NCBI RefSeq assembly: GCF_000344135.1
Contig: NZ_BAOP01000025.1
Span: forward strand, 1 to 64,000
From: Gordonia malaquae NBRC 108250
GTDB lineage: Bacteria > Actinomycetota > Actinomycetes > Mycobacteriales > Mycobacteriaceae
Length of the DNA: 64,000 nucleotides
Reading direction: 5' to 3'
This document shows, piece after piece, positions 8,607-17,286 of this stretch. A program made the translations under genes and the position numbers. How positions within the stretch are numbered: position 1 is the first letter of the stretch; every line of letters begins with the position of its first letter. The notes beneath the pieces are model-generated. The model ran no database searches. It saw only the letters and a list, made by a program, of their open reading frames with translations, and was not told where the DNA came from.

Positions 8607-8669
8607 GAGATCAGTATCGACGCGAACGCCAGTCCTGCGCTTGACCGTTCTTGCTCGCCTACGCGCCGA

Positions 8670-9077
8670 CTACCGGTTCGGCTGACGGCGGAGGTCGGGG
8701 TAGAAGCGCACCACGAGCCAGATCCACACCATCTGGCACAGGAACGAGCCGCCGACGCCCAGGGAGATCGCCGGGCGGTGCACGAGGTCGTCGGCGCCTC
8801 CCGCCACCGCGGTGGCGTAGACGATCAGCGGGACGACGTCGAGCAACGCGGACACCACGATGAACGCGGCGATCAGGCTGCGGCGCTCGCAGCCCGTCGG
8901 CGCTCTGCCCACCGTGGTCATGAACGTGTTGATCGTGTACCCGGCGGCCAACGCCGAGGCCAGGAGACCGCCGAAGCCCGCCAACGGCCACAGCACAGCC
9001 CAACTCACGAGGAGGAACACGCCGAACAGCAGTGTCGCCGCCAGCGTGAATCTCAGCACGTACGCTCCCAGGCTCAT
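8670..9077 (-). CDS. Membrane protein, ABZJ_00895-like, paralogue of the preceding gene
   Basis: 135 residues with four predicted membrane helices (around AATLLFGVFLLVSWAVLW, LLASALAAGYTINTF, IVVSALLDVVPLIVYAT, GGSFLCQMVWIWLVV). It shares topology and the motif NTFMTTVGRAPTGCERRSL with NKFVVEFRRVPDSAERLSL in the gene at 9079, which ends one base before this start. Tandem duplication is likely. Family label is from memory; function unknown. Confidence 0.7.
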   Translation of the reverse strand: MSLGAYVLRFTLAATLLFGVFLLVSWAVLWPLAGFGGLLASALAAGYTINTFMTTVGRAPTGCERRSLIAAFIVVSALLDVVPLIVYATAVAGGADDLVHRPAISLGVGGSFLCQMVWIWLVVRFYPDLRRQPNR

Positions 9078-9078
9078 G

Positions 9079-9519
9079 TCACCTCGCGCGGCGAGCGGCC
9101 TTCTTCGCCTCTGCCTTCTCGAGGCTCCGCAGGAAACGCGATGGCATGAATCGGATGATCAGCCACATCACGACGGCAGGCAGCAGCACTCCGAAGCCCA
9201 AGACGAGAACCGCGATGCCGGGTCGGTCGAGAACCTCCGACGCCGCGTCGGGGTACGCCAGCGCGGCGCCGATCAGGATGGCGATCTGCAGAAGGACGAA
9301 GAATCCGATGCACGCGACGGCCAAGCTGAGTCTCTCCGCCGAGTCGGGGACGCGCCGGAACTCGACCACGAATTTGTTCACCGGGTAATTCAGCGCGACG
9401 ATCGGCGCCACCGCGCCCATCGACGGGGGAAGTTCCATGAAGGCGCTGATCACCCCGAGTACGACGATCATGCCGACGTAGGCGAGTGCGTATCGACCCA
9501 GGTATTTCCACACGTTCAT
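9079..9519 (-). CDS. Membrane protein, ABZJ_00895-like
   Basis: 146 residues from the ATG at 9519, preceded by GGGGGA; a TTG four codons upstream is a weaker start. Four membrane helices (LAYVGMIVVLGVISAFM, VAPIVALNYPVNKFVV, CIGFFVLLQIAILIGAALA, VLVLGFGVLLPAVVMWLII) and a basic C-terminus ending KKAARRAR. First gene of a two-gene unit with its paralogue at 8670. Confidence 0.72.
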   Translation of the reverse strand: MNVWKYLGRYALAYVGMIVVLGVISAFMELPPSMGAVAPIVALNYPVNKFVVEFRRVPDSAERLSLAVACIGFFVLLQIAILIGAALAYPDAASEVLDRPGIAVLVLGFGVLLPAVVMWLIIRFMPSRFLRSLEKAEAKKAARRAR

Positions 9520-9628
9520 TCTGTCCCCCAAAGCTCATTGACGTCGCAACCCTGCGAAGTCGGTTCAAATGGGACACTATCTGAACGCTCGATCAGGTTC
9601 AGCACACACTTGGCTAATCATCCGGCAG

Positions 9629-10378
9629 TCAGAGCAGGATGATCGCCGCAGTCGCCGCTCCCGCGGACAACAGCACGAACACGGTGAGAACGATCGCGTC
9701 GAGCCTTCCGGGCCGCGACGGATACGCGGTGAGACGCCCGGTGCCGCCGCGCGCGGTGATCGCCTCCGACATCTCGGCGCTTCGCCGCATGGCAGACGAC
9801 ATGGCGGCGACGATCATGTCCAGGATCGAGGGTTCGGCCGACGGATGCCCCGACGACGCGCTCGACTTCGGGCGGAGCCGGTGGGCGGCCCAGAGGAGCC
9901 GCATCTCGTCGATGAGCAGCGGCAGTCCCCGCAACGACAGTGCAATGGTCACCGCCCACTCGTCGACCGGCAGTCGCAGGAACTTCAACGGACGCATGAG
10001 GACGGCGATCGCCGGCGCCAGCTCGGCGACGGGAGTGGTCCACACGACCAGCACCGACATCGCCAGAACCACCAGACCGAGGAGCACCGCGCGCAACGCC
10101 GTGAGCCCGCCCTCGTTGCCCCGCGCAATCCACGACCACGCGACTCCGACAGCCATCACCGCCCAGAACCACCACGGAGGTCGAGGCAACGCGCCGACAG
10201 GTATACCCGCGAGCAGCGCGAACACGATCATGCAGGCGGCGACGTAGCCGAGGGCGGGCCACGACGGCAGGATCCACGTCATCAGGCCGAGGGTGAGGAC
10301 GATGAGCAGTTTGGTTCCCGCCCAGAGGCGGTGGACGACGGAGTCGCCGGGGATCTGACGCAGCATCGGGATCTGCAT
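9629..10378 (-). CDS. ECF transporter T component (EcfT/CbiQ family)
   Basis: 249 residues from the ATG at 10378 (GGAAGG 11 bases upstream); an upstream GTG at 10387 would overlap the previous gene more. Four to five membrane helices lie in the first half and one at the end. The cytoplasmic coupling region with the family ARG signature is seen as EAITARGGTGR near residue 210. EcfT couples the ATPases to a substrate-binding S component in vitamin or metal uptake. Downstream of and overlapping the fused ATPase gene, the same order as the mycobacterial Rv2326c-Rv2325c pair. Substrate unknown. Confidence 0.85.
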   Translation of the reverse strand: MQIPMLRQIPGDSVVHRLWAGTKLLIVLTLGLMTWILPSWPALGYVAACMIVFALLAGIPVGALPRPPWWFWAVMAVGVAWSWIARGNEGGLTALRAVLLGLVVLAMSVLVVWTTPVAELAPAIAVLMRPLKFLRLPVDEWAVTIALSLRGLPLLIDEMRLLWAAHRLRPKSSASSGHPSAEPSILDMIVAAMSSAMRRSAEMSEAITARGGTGRLTAYPSRPGRLDAIVLTVFVLLSAGAATAAIILL

Positions 10379-10379
10379 G

Positions 10380-12401
10380 TCACGCACCGCCTTCCAGGAC
10401 GCCCGCGGCGAGTTCGACGCGACGGTTGCACACCCGATCGAGAGATTCGAGGTCGTGGGAGATGATCACGATGGTCGCACCGTCGTCCCGCAGTCGCGCG
10501 AGGACGCCGAGCACCTCCTCGCGGGCCTGGGGATCGAGGCCGGCGAGAGGCTCGTCGAGCACCAGGACATCGGGATCGGACGCGATCAACGAAGCCAGCA
10601 CCACGCGGCGCATCTGACCGCCGGACAGGGAGTCGACGCGCTTCGCCGCGAACTCGCGAGGAAGAGCGACGAGGTCGAGGACCCGTCCCACTTCGCTGGT
10701 CCCGACGCTCTCTCCGCCGACCGCCATGATCTCGTCGCCGACGGTCACCTTCTGCAGTTGCAGCCGCGCATGCTGGAAGCCGAGTCCAACACTGCCGACG
10801 TTCTCCGCGATCGGTTCACCGTCGATCAGAACGGCGCCGGACGTCGGCTTGGTGAGTCCGGCGAGAATCCAGGCGAGGGTCGACTTGCCCGACCCGTTTC
10901 CGCCGACGATCAGCACTCCGTCGCCGCGGTCCACACGGAGGTTCACATCGTGCAGGGCCGTCACCTCCCACGGGGAACCCTGGAGATATGTGTGCGCGAC
11001 ATCGGAGACGACGAGCAGCGGTTCCCCACCGACGTGCGACGACGCGAGCGCGGGCGCGCTCTGTTCCGGTCGCATCCACTCGGGGTGGTGAGCGACCACT
11101 CGACCATCGGCGAGATGCACGATGCGGTCGGCGGCCCTGGCCTCCGAATCCCGGTGGGTGATCAACACGACCGTGATGCCGTGGCGGCGCGGCAGTTCGG
11201 CGAGGATGCCGATCAGTTCGTCGCGCCCCCGCGGATCGACCATCGACGTCACCTCGTCGGCGATCACCAGTCGCGGTCCGCGGGCCAGTGCCGCAGCCAC
11301 GGCGAGACGCTGCTGCTGACCGCCCGACAGGTCGGACGTGTCCCGGTCGCCGAGCCCGGCCAGTCCCACCTCGGCGAGAAGACCCTCGACGTCGACGACG
11401 GCGCCTTCCGGGAGTCCCCACACGAGGTCGTCGGCGACTCGGGAGCCGAGCATCTGAGCTTCGGGCCGCTGCAGGACGAGCGCGGTGCCACCGCGACGAC
11501 CGAGACCCGGCGCACCCGGCCGGTCAACTGCACCCGACGTCGGATCGACTCCGGCGAGGACCTTCGCGAGTGTCGACTTGCCCGACCCGTTCGCTCCGAC
11601 GATCGCCACGAACTCACCCGGATGCAGTTCCAGATCGATGCCGGTCAGAACGTCGCGCGACGTCCCAGGATAGCGATAGCCGACCCCGACCGCCCGCAGC
11701 GGCAACGGGCCGGGCTCACTGTCGTCGAAGACGTGCGCGGCCTCGAGCGTGTCGTCGAGTTTCACATCGGCGAGGCGATCGAGCACCTTTCCGAGGCACC
11801 ATCCGGCCAGGATCAAGGTGAGGAACGTCCCGATGGTGCCGGGGATCCACAGCCACAGCCACCAGTTGTCGACGACATTGCCGGAGAAGTTCTCGACGGC
11901 GTCTCCCGCACCCGTCAGCTTGACCGCCCGTAGTGTCTTCGCGATGCCGGTGAGCACGTTGTCGAACACTTCGAGACCCAGCGTCCGCAACGGTTTGAGA
12001 ACCCACATCAGCAAGACCGTGATGCCGGCGATGGCCGGGGCGATGATCACCGACAGCGCGCTGAGCACGATAAGGCCACCACCTCGGCGGCGGACCTCAC
12101 CGACGATTCCACCGATCACCGCCGTCACGGCCACTCCGAACGCGGTGCCGAGCCCGGCGACAGCGAAAGTGACGGCGACTGTCGTGACGACGGCGGCGAT
12201 CACAGCGCGCAGGCGGGTCCGCGCGGCCAGCAGCGCGATCGGGACGGGAGTGAGGAATCCGAGGGCAGCGGCCATCGGCACGACGGCGACGATCACGGCC
12301 GGCACCACGGTGAGACCACTGAAGATCGCGATGGACGCGATCTCGATCGGTCGGAGGGGCCCGGTGACGACGCGACGGTCGTCGACTGCAGGGAAGGTCA
12401 C
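10380..12401 (-). CDS. Fused ECF transporter protein: membrane S-like domain plus two ABC ATPases
   Basis: 673 residues. Residues about 15-215 are hydrophobic (five to six helices) and resemble a substrate-specific S component. Then come two complete ATPase halves. The first has Walker A VGANGSGKST, signature LSGGQQQR and Walker B LVIADE; the second has VGGNGSGKST, LSGGQMRR and VLVLDEP. A single chain thus holds S, A and A' and works with the EcfT gene that follows. The same fusion is known in mycobacteria (Rv2326c-like). Substrate not deducible; no riboswitch was recognised upstream. Confidence 0.86.
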   Translation of the reverse strand: MTFPAVDDRRVVTGPLRPIEIASIAIFSGLTVVPAVIVAVVPMAAALGFLTPVPIALLAARTRLRAVIAAVVTTVAVTFAVAGLGTAFGVAVTAVIGGIVGEVRRRGGGLIVLSALSVIIAPAIAGITVLLMWVLKPLRTLGLEVFDNVLTGIAKTLRAVKLTGAGDAVENFSGNVVDNWWLWLWIPGTIGTFLTLILAGWCLGKVLDRLADVKLDDTLEAAHVFDDSEPGPLPLRAVGVGYRYPGTSRDVLTGIDLELHPGEFVAIVGANGSGKSTLAKVLAGVDPTSGAVDRPGAPGLGRRGGTALVLQRPEAQMLGSRVADDLVWGLPEGAVVDVEGLLAEVGLAGLGDRDTSDLSGGQQQRLAVAAALARGPRLVIADEVTSMVDPRGRDELIGILAELPRRHGITVVLITHRDSEARAADRIVHLADGRVVAHHPEWMRPEQSAPALASSHVGGEPLLVVSDVAHTYLQGSPWEVTALHDVNLRVDRGDGVLIVGGNGSGKSTLAWILAGLTKPTSGAVLIDGEPIAENVGSVGLGFQHARLQLQKVTVGDEIMAVGGESVGTSEVGRVLDLVALPREFAAKRVDSLSGGQMRRVVLASLIASDPDVLVLDEPLAGLDPQAREEVLGVLARLRDDGATIVIISHDLESLDRVCNRRVELAAGVLEGGA

Positions 12402-12481
12402 CGCACCATTGTGCCTGGTGGGCGATCCGCCCGATCCGCACAGGAGGTTTCGGCCGCCCGAACAGCCCGATCAGGCCTCCC

Positions 12482-12509
12482 CACCTGCGGTTATGCGGGT
12501 CCGCAGGTG
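12482..12509. promoter_or_regulatory. Inverted repeat between the ECF operon and the UPF0016 gene
   Basis: Arms CACCTGCGG and CCGCAGGTG (9 bp, perfect) around a 10-base loop, in the 146-bp divergent gap. It could be an operator or a 5'-UTR hairpin of the gene at 12548. Mn-responsive (yybP-ykoY) riboswitches often precede UPF0016 genes, but I could not match that consensus here. Confidence 0.45.
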
Positions 12510-12547
12510 AGTTGATTGTGGGACGCAGGTCACCCTAACGTGGCGGC

Positions 12548-13276
12548 ATGGTCACTGCCCTGGCGCTGAGTTTCGCCGTCATCTTCGTCGCCGAGCTCGG
12601 CGACAAGTCTCAGTTGATGGCGATGACCTTTGCACTCCGCTACCGCTGGTGGGTGGTGCTGACCGCGATTCTGACGGCGACCACGCTGGTCCACGCCGCG
12701 TCCGTGTTCCTCGGCCACTTCCTCGGTCTGTCGATCCCGACCGAGTTGATGTCGATCGTCGGCGGCCTGTCGATGCTGGTGTTCGGACTGTGGACGGTGC
12801 GCGGGGACGAGCTGGACGACGACGAGGCGTCCCGCGCCGGACGTGTCGGACGGTCGGTGTTCTTCGCCGTGATGTCAGCGTTCCTGCTCGCCGAACTCGG
12901 CGACAAGACGATGCTCGCGACGATCGCGCTCGCCGCCGACCACGACTGGCTCGGGGTGTGGATCGGTTCCACCATCGGCATGGTCGCCGCCGACGCCCTG
13001 GCCATCATCGTGGGACGCACACTCGGCAGACACCTGCCCGAGCGCACGATCGCCCTCGGCGCCGCGGTGCTCTTCTTCGGTTTTGCGGTCTGGTTGATCG
13101 CCGAAGGCCTGGCCGGAGCGTCTGCACCGGTCGCGGCCGTCACGATCGTCGGCGCTCTGGTCATCACCGCCGTCGGCGTCTTCTGGATCATCGCGACCAA
13201 CCGCCGTCGTGCCGCGGAGGCCGCACACGCCGAGACCGACACGGCCTCCGACGACGTCACACAGATCGCGAAGTAG
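12548..13276 (+). CDS. UPF0016/TMEM165-GDT1 family cation (Mn2+/Ca2+) exporter
   Basis: 242 residues. Two copies of the diagnostic ELGDK(S/T) motif at about 16-21 and 116-121, each in a three-helix half, give the six-helix inverted-repeat topology of the family. Members export Mn2+ or Ca2+ in exchange for protons. The acidic linker DELDDDEAS separates the halves, as usual. Its last 20 bp overlap the 3' end of the convergent nuclease gene. Confidence 0.88.
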   Translation: MVTALALSFAVIFVAELGDKSQLMAMTFALRYRWWVVLTAILTATTLVHAASVFLGHFLGLSIPTELMSIVGGLSMLVFGLWTVRGDELDDDEASRAGRVGRSVFFAVMSAFLLAELGDKTMLATIALAADHDWLGVWIGSTIGMVAADALAIIVGRTLGRHLPERTIALGAAVLFFGFAVWLIAEGLAGASAPVAAVTIVGALVITAVGVFWIIATNRRRAAEAAHAETDTASDDVTQIAK

Positions 13277-14936
13277 GGACCCATCCCTCTGCCGCGCGGC
13301 GCGTCAGGATCTCCCGCACCGTGGGGAGTTCGAGGACATCCTGCGACGAGATCCACTCGCGCAGCACCTTCGTCGCCTGCACGTCGTCTTCGTTGTACGT
13401 GAGCAGTCGGGCACGCTGCGACTCGTCGAACGCCGCGCCGTCCAACGCGACGGCCGCCGCGTACCACTCCATCGACGCCTCGCCGCTCGCCTCGGCGTCT
13501 CGCCAGTTGAACCCGGCGACAGGTGCGATCCGCTTGAGTCCCTTGCCACGCGGGCAGACGAAGTTCTTGCCGACCGCCTCGAAGACGTCGACCCATTCCT
13601 TGGATCCGATGAACGCGTCCACCTCGGCTCGCGACGGCACTCCCGGGACCACGCCGTGGAACCGGTCGGCGCTGCCGCGCAGCCATCGGTTCTCCGCCTG
13701 CTGCGAGTAGCAGTACGCGGCGAACGTCTTTCCCGCCTCGCGCGCGGCGCGTCGTTCCGCGGCCATCCAGTTCCAGAACTCGGCGAACGAGCGTCCCTCG
13801 TCGAGAGTCGGCAGCGGGTCCCAGGTAACGAAGGGCAGGTAGCGCACCTCGCGTGAGGGATCGGTGTTGTCGGTGAGCAGTGTTCCCCACATGTAGGCGC
13901 CGCGTTCGGAGTAGCTCTCCATGTCGACGTCCACCTCGATGTCCGCGCGGCGCAGGCGGGGGCGGTCGAGTCGCCGGACGAGCGGGATGTCGTCCACCCA
14001 GCTGGCGGCCGAGACGATCGCGTCGGCGAACGGGACCGCCGCGGGCCAGTCTTCGGGTGGGTCTCCGCGGTACGCCGCCAGTGCGTCGAATGTGGTTATG
14101 CCTGCTTCCTGCAGGACGGTGGCCTGACTGCCGCCGACCACCAGGCTCACGTCACGACGATCGGCGAGGTCACTCTCGCACCGCGTCCACCAGTGGCAGC
14201 TGCGACACTCCCCGACCCGACGCGCGACGGTCGGCACGCTGCCCTCGGCGATGGCGTGGCGATGCTCGAACTCCTCGGCGTACTCGGTGAGAGCGGCGTC
14301 CAACGACACCGCGACCATGCAGTCCGCATCGAGCCCGATGAGACCCCCGACGCGGGCTCCGGCATCGGCCGTCCCCCACCCGAGATCGTCGAGCATGGCC
14401 GTCAAGTGCGCCAGCCGCATCACGTCGCGTCGCTGCGACCGGGCCGACCTCGTGGCGTCGACAGCCGGATGCCAGCCCCACAACGGGGAGGTGCGCAAAG
14501 TGGGAGGCGGCGCGTCCGCAGGCCGTTCCCCGTTGACCAGCGTCGTCACCCGGTGATTGACCACGATGATCGGCAGATAGCCGTCGCCGAGCCGGAACAG
14601 CGCTTCGGCATGCCCGCGTCGCCCGCGTTCGACGTCGGTCGGCAGCGCGGCACGGAAGATCCACGTGGCTCCGGCCTCTACCGCCCGGCGCGTCTGCTCC
14701 ACTCGCTCGCGATGTGTGCCCGCTTCGACAGTCACGACGTCGGACGGCGTTCGGTCGCTCTGAAAACCGTGCAGGGTCGTGATCACGTGATCGCGGTGGC
14801 CCTGCGCCGCTTCGATTCGCCGCCGAGCTTCCGGCGAGGTGTCCGAGGCGGCGGCGTCGCCGTGCTCGGTGAAGTCCAGTGCCAGGCGGTGCTCGCAGCC
14901 AGTGAGGTTCCGCGCCCCCAGAACGGCAGAACTCAC
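13257..14936 (-). CDS. TM0106-family RecB-like putative nuclease
   Basis: 559 residues. Residues about 1-290 form a RecB-like/Cas4-like region with a cysteine cluster CRSCHWWTRCES (about 240-251). Residues about 330-545 form an RNase H-like DEDD domain: VDVDMES with its acidic pair near the start and TYNEDDVQATKVLREW near the end. This order is that of TM0106-family proteins found in actinobacteria, thought to act in DNA or RNA processing; no target is established. It overlaps the UPF0016 gene tail-to-tail. Confidence 0.82.
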   Translation of the reverse strand: MSSAVLGARNLTGCEHRLALDFTEHGDAAASDTSPEARRRIEAAQGHRDHVITTLHGFQSDRTPSDVVTVEAGTHRERVEQTRRAVEAGATWIFRAALPTDVERGRRGHAEALFRLGDGYLPIIVVNHRVTTLVNGERPADAPPPTLRTSPLWGWHPAVDATRSARSQRRDVMRLAHLTAMLDDLGWGTADAGARVGGLIGLDADCMVAVSLDAALTEYAEEFEHRHAIAEGSVPTVARRVGECRSCHWWTRCESDLADRRDVSLVVGGSQATVLQEAGITTFDALAAYRGDPPEDWPAAVPFADAIVSAASWVDDIPLVRRLDRPRLRRADIEVDVDMESYSERGAYMWGTLLTDNTDPSREVRYLPFVTWDPLPTLDEGRSFAEFWNWMAAERRAAREAGKTFAAYCYSQQAENRWLRGSADRFHGVVPGVPSRAEVDAFIGSKEWVDVFEAVGKNFVCPRGKGLKRIAPVAGFNWRDAEASGEASMEWYAAAVALDGAAFDESQRARLLTYNEDDVQATKVLREWISSQDVLELPTVREILTRRAAEGWVPTSRSV

Positions 14937-15063
14937 GACTGCACCCCCACATCACTTCGACACCTCGGTCCACGGTGGACCGAGTGATTCACTACCCCAC
15001 GAGACTATGCAAAGCTGGAGACAATCATTTGCAGGTGTCGAGTTTCGTCACGGAAGGCCGGGC

Positions 15064-15780
15064 ATGGGACTGCTCTCATCGGTGCGCGAAGAGCGCACGG
15101 AACGCAAGGCGGAGAAGAAGATCCGCAAGGGCGAAGAGAAGGCGATCAAGTACCGCGCCAAGGCTCAGGCGAAAGCGTCGACCGCGGCCGAACGGAAGCT
15201 GCGCAAGAAGGACCTCCGCACGGAGCAGAAGTTCCACAAGCGTGCCCAGAAGCAGGAGCGCAAGACGATCAAGGCCGACGCGAAGGCGCAGCAGAAGGTC
15301 GCCGCCGCGGAGGCGAAGACCGTCGCCGAGCAGAGCAAGGCCGCAGCTGAGGCCGCGTTCTTCACCACCACGAAGATGAAGCGGTACCTCGCCGTCGGGC
15401 GTCTCGCAGCACCGATCGTGGTCCCGATCGCCTACCGCGCCGCGGTCGCGGCACGCGCTCAGCTCACCGAGTTCCAGGCGCAGCGCGCGGGTGTCCCCGC
15501 ATCGGTGTTGACCCAGTTCGGCGGTCCGAGCGCCGCACTCCGCGCTCGTATCGCCACCTCCCGCGACTCCGCGCAGAAGGTCGCCGCGACTGAGTCGACT
15601 GCTGAAGGACGTGCATTCGTCGACGCGATGACGGGCAGGCTCGACAATCTTCTCGTGGCTGCGGATGCCGCCGACACGATGCCTCCTGCGCAGCGGAAGT
15701 CGGCTCAGCGCGCCATCGACAACGAGCTCACAGCCATCGACAACGACCTGCTGGCACGCCTCAACGTCCACCCGGCGTGA
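15064..15780 (+). CDS. Charged coiled-coil protein with membrane-like segment, DUF6474-like
   Basis: 238 residues from the ATG at 15064 with GGAAGG upstream; the frame runs open further up but overlaps the opposite gene. Residues 1-105 are extremely rich in Lys, Glu, Arg and Ala (KAEKKIRKGEEKAIKYRAKA), a long helix or coiled coil. A hydrophobic stretch (YLAVGRLAAPIVVPIAYRAAVAA, about 120-142) may be membrane-associated. The C-terminal 90 residues are helical. The family is common in Mycobacteriales (DUF number from memory); function unknown. Confidence 0.72.
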   Translation: MGLLSSVREERTERKAEKKIRKGEEKAIKYRAKAQAKASTAAERKLRKKDLRTEQKFHKRAQKQERKTIKADAKAQQKVAAAEAKTVAEQSKAAAEAAFFTTTKMKRYLAVGRLAAPIVVPIAYRAAVAARAQLTEFQAQRAGVPASVLTQFGGPSAALRARIATSRDSAQKVAATESTAEGRAFVDAMTGRLDNLLVAADAADTMPPAQRKSAQRAIDNELTAIDNDLLARLNVHPA

Positions 15781-15827
15781 TCCCTGCCGCGGTAGGCATC
15801 ACGCTGTTCACGCGTGCCGCCTCGTTT

Positions 15828-15854
15828 CCCGCGTATTGTCGGACAATTAGCGGG
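15828..15854. promoter_or_regulatory. Imperfect inverted repeat upstream of the cutinase gene
   Basis: CCCGC-gt-ATTGT-cgg-ACAAT-ta-GCGGG: two nested 5-bp arms with one mismatched pair of bases on each side. It lies 48 bp after the upstream stop and 69 bp before the cutinase start, so it may be an operator or a terminator hairpin. Confidence 0.45.
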
Positions 15855-15922
15855 AATCTTCGCATCATGCGGAAAGTGGCCGCGCCCTGTCGCGGCAGCG
15901 ATCGCATGGTTACCATGGCCGG

Positions 15923-16636
15923 GTGCGTACTCGAATGTTCGTCGGCAGTGTTCTGATCGTGTTGGCGCTTGTCGGCGTCACAGTTCCACAGGCGGGCACC
16001 GCCGACGCGGCACGACGGTGCGCCGACGTCCACGTCTTGTTCGCGCGCGGGACTGCCGAGACGGCGCCGCCCCTCGGTGTCACCGGGATCGCGTTCGAAC
16101 GCTCGGTGCGCGCGGCACTGCCGGGAAAGCGCGTCCGCGTCGAGGCCGTCTCCTACCGGGCGAGCAGCGACTTCCGCGACAAGCTGGCGTTTGCGCACAC
16201 TTTCATCGACGGTGTGAAGTCGGCGCAGACTCGAATCAAGCAGATCGCAGCGGCATGCCCATCGACCGACATCGTGGTCGGCGGATACTCGCAGGGCGCG
16301 GCCCTTGCCGCGTACGCGGTCGCCGACGACGTGCGGATGCCACCGAGTTACGCCGCCTACCAGCGATACACGCCGAAACCCCTTCCGGCCTCCATCGCAC
16401 CGCATGTGAAGGCGGTCGTCCTGTTCGGCCCGCCGTCGGACCGTTTTCTGCGCGACGCCAAGGCCCCCACCATGCACGTCGGTCGAGCGTACCGCGGTAA
16501 GACGGCGCGCTACTGCGCTGCCGGCGACACCATCTGCAACGGCGCGCGTCTGGGCGGACCGAACGCCATGCATCTGCTGTATCCGGTGAACGGGATGACC
16601 GACGCCGGCGCCCGGTTCGTCGCGCGCCGCGCCTGA
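15923..16636 (+). CDS. Secreted cutinase family esterase
   Basis: 237 residues from a GTG; an ATG four codons downstream is an alternative. The signal peptide covers about 1-30. The catalytic triad is visible: Ser123 in GGYSQG, Asp202 in GDTIC and His217 in NAMHLLYP. Cysteine pairs C33/C112 and C198/C205 fit the two family disulfides. Family members in Mycobacteriales hydrolyse lipid esters or act on mycolate and cutin-like substrates outside the cell. Length is typical. Confidence 0.92.
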   Translation: MRTRMFVGSVLIVLALVGVTVPQAGTADAARRCADVHVLFARGTAETAPPLGVTGIAFERSVRAALPGKRVRVEAVSYRASSDFRDKLAFAHTFIDGVKSAQTRIKQIAAACPSTDIVVGGYSQGAALAAYAVADDVRMPPSYAAYQRYTPKPLPASIAPHVKAVVLFGPPSDRFLRDAKAPTMHVGRAYRGKTARYCAAGDTICNGARLGGPNAMHLLYPVNGMTDAGARFVARRA

Positions 16637-16650
16637 TCGAGTTCAGCGTG

Positions 16651-16666
16651 TAGTCCGAACGGACTA
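16651..16666. promoter_or_regulatory. Perfect palindromic operator-like site
   Basis: TAGTCCG-AA-CGGACTA, a perfect 7-bp inverted repeat with a 2-bp centre, 15 bp after the cutinase stop and about 85 bp before the next start. The size and symmetry suit a TetR-type repressor; the regulator is not in this window as far as I can tell. It could also form a small hairpin. Confidence 0.55.
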
Positions 16667-16749
16667 ACGAAGGGCGCTACGGTGGCGATAGGCACAGTAG
16701 TCATGCATTCGTCGACCCCGGCGCGGGAGACCGCTCCTGAACACAGCAG

Positions 16750-17286
16750 ATGACACCTTTCACGCGTACCCGAAAAGTCTTGGCCGGCGTCCTCGTGGCC
16801 GCAGCCGTCACCGCCACGGCGGTGCCGACGGCCGACGCCGCTCCTGCCGCGCCTCCGTTGACGTTCCAGATCCCGGCTATCGGCGGGTTGGAGATCGGGC
16901 CGGGCGGCGTGCCGGGCGGATCGTTCCAGCCGACGACCGTCGTGGCCCGGCCCGCAGTGCGGACGATGATCTTCCCACCGCCACCGGCAGGCGTCCAGTT
17001 CAGCGTCAGCCATCTCGCGCCGTACCACTATCAATACAGCTACCGGTACCTGCGGGTGCAGTGGCACAACCTCCGGACCGGGACCAGGGGCCACGTGGAC
17101 CTGCGCCACTGGAAGACGATCGCAGGGAGCACCGGCTACCCGTCGACCCTCCCGACGACAGCGGTCGCGACCACCGACTCGGGGCCGGTCGTCGCGACCG
17201 TGTCTGTGCTTCGTGAGCAGTACCAGGCGCCGCCCACCGTGATCAGTGTGATCCCCGGTGTCAGCGCCATCGACGTGCCGCGCTGA
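16750..17286 (+). CDS. Secreted protein of unknown function
   Basis: 178 residues. Signal peptide MTPFTRTRKVLAGVLVAAAV, cleavage near ADA at about 30. The mature chain starts with a proline-rich stretch (AAPAAPPLTF), followed by a compact beta-like region with YHYQYSYRYLRVQWHN and RGHVDLRHWKT. There are no cysteines. No family recognised. The stop codon abuts the convergent gabD2 stop. Confidence 0.75.
   Translation: MTPFTRTRKVLAGVLVAAAVTATAVPTADAAPAAPPLTFQIPAIGGLEIGPGGVPGGSFQPTTVVARPAVRTMIFPPPPAGVQFSVSHLAPYHYQYSYRYLRVQWHNLRTGTRGHVDLRHWKTIAGSTGYPSTLPTTAVATTDSGPVVATVSVLREQYQAPPTVISVIPGVSAIDVPR

Noticed and set aside
12420..12547. yybP-ykoY Mn riboswitch before the UPF0016 gene
   Set aside because: A hairpin is present but I could not align the conserved loops of the riboswitch; covariance-model search would decide.
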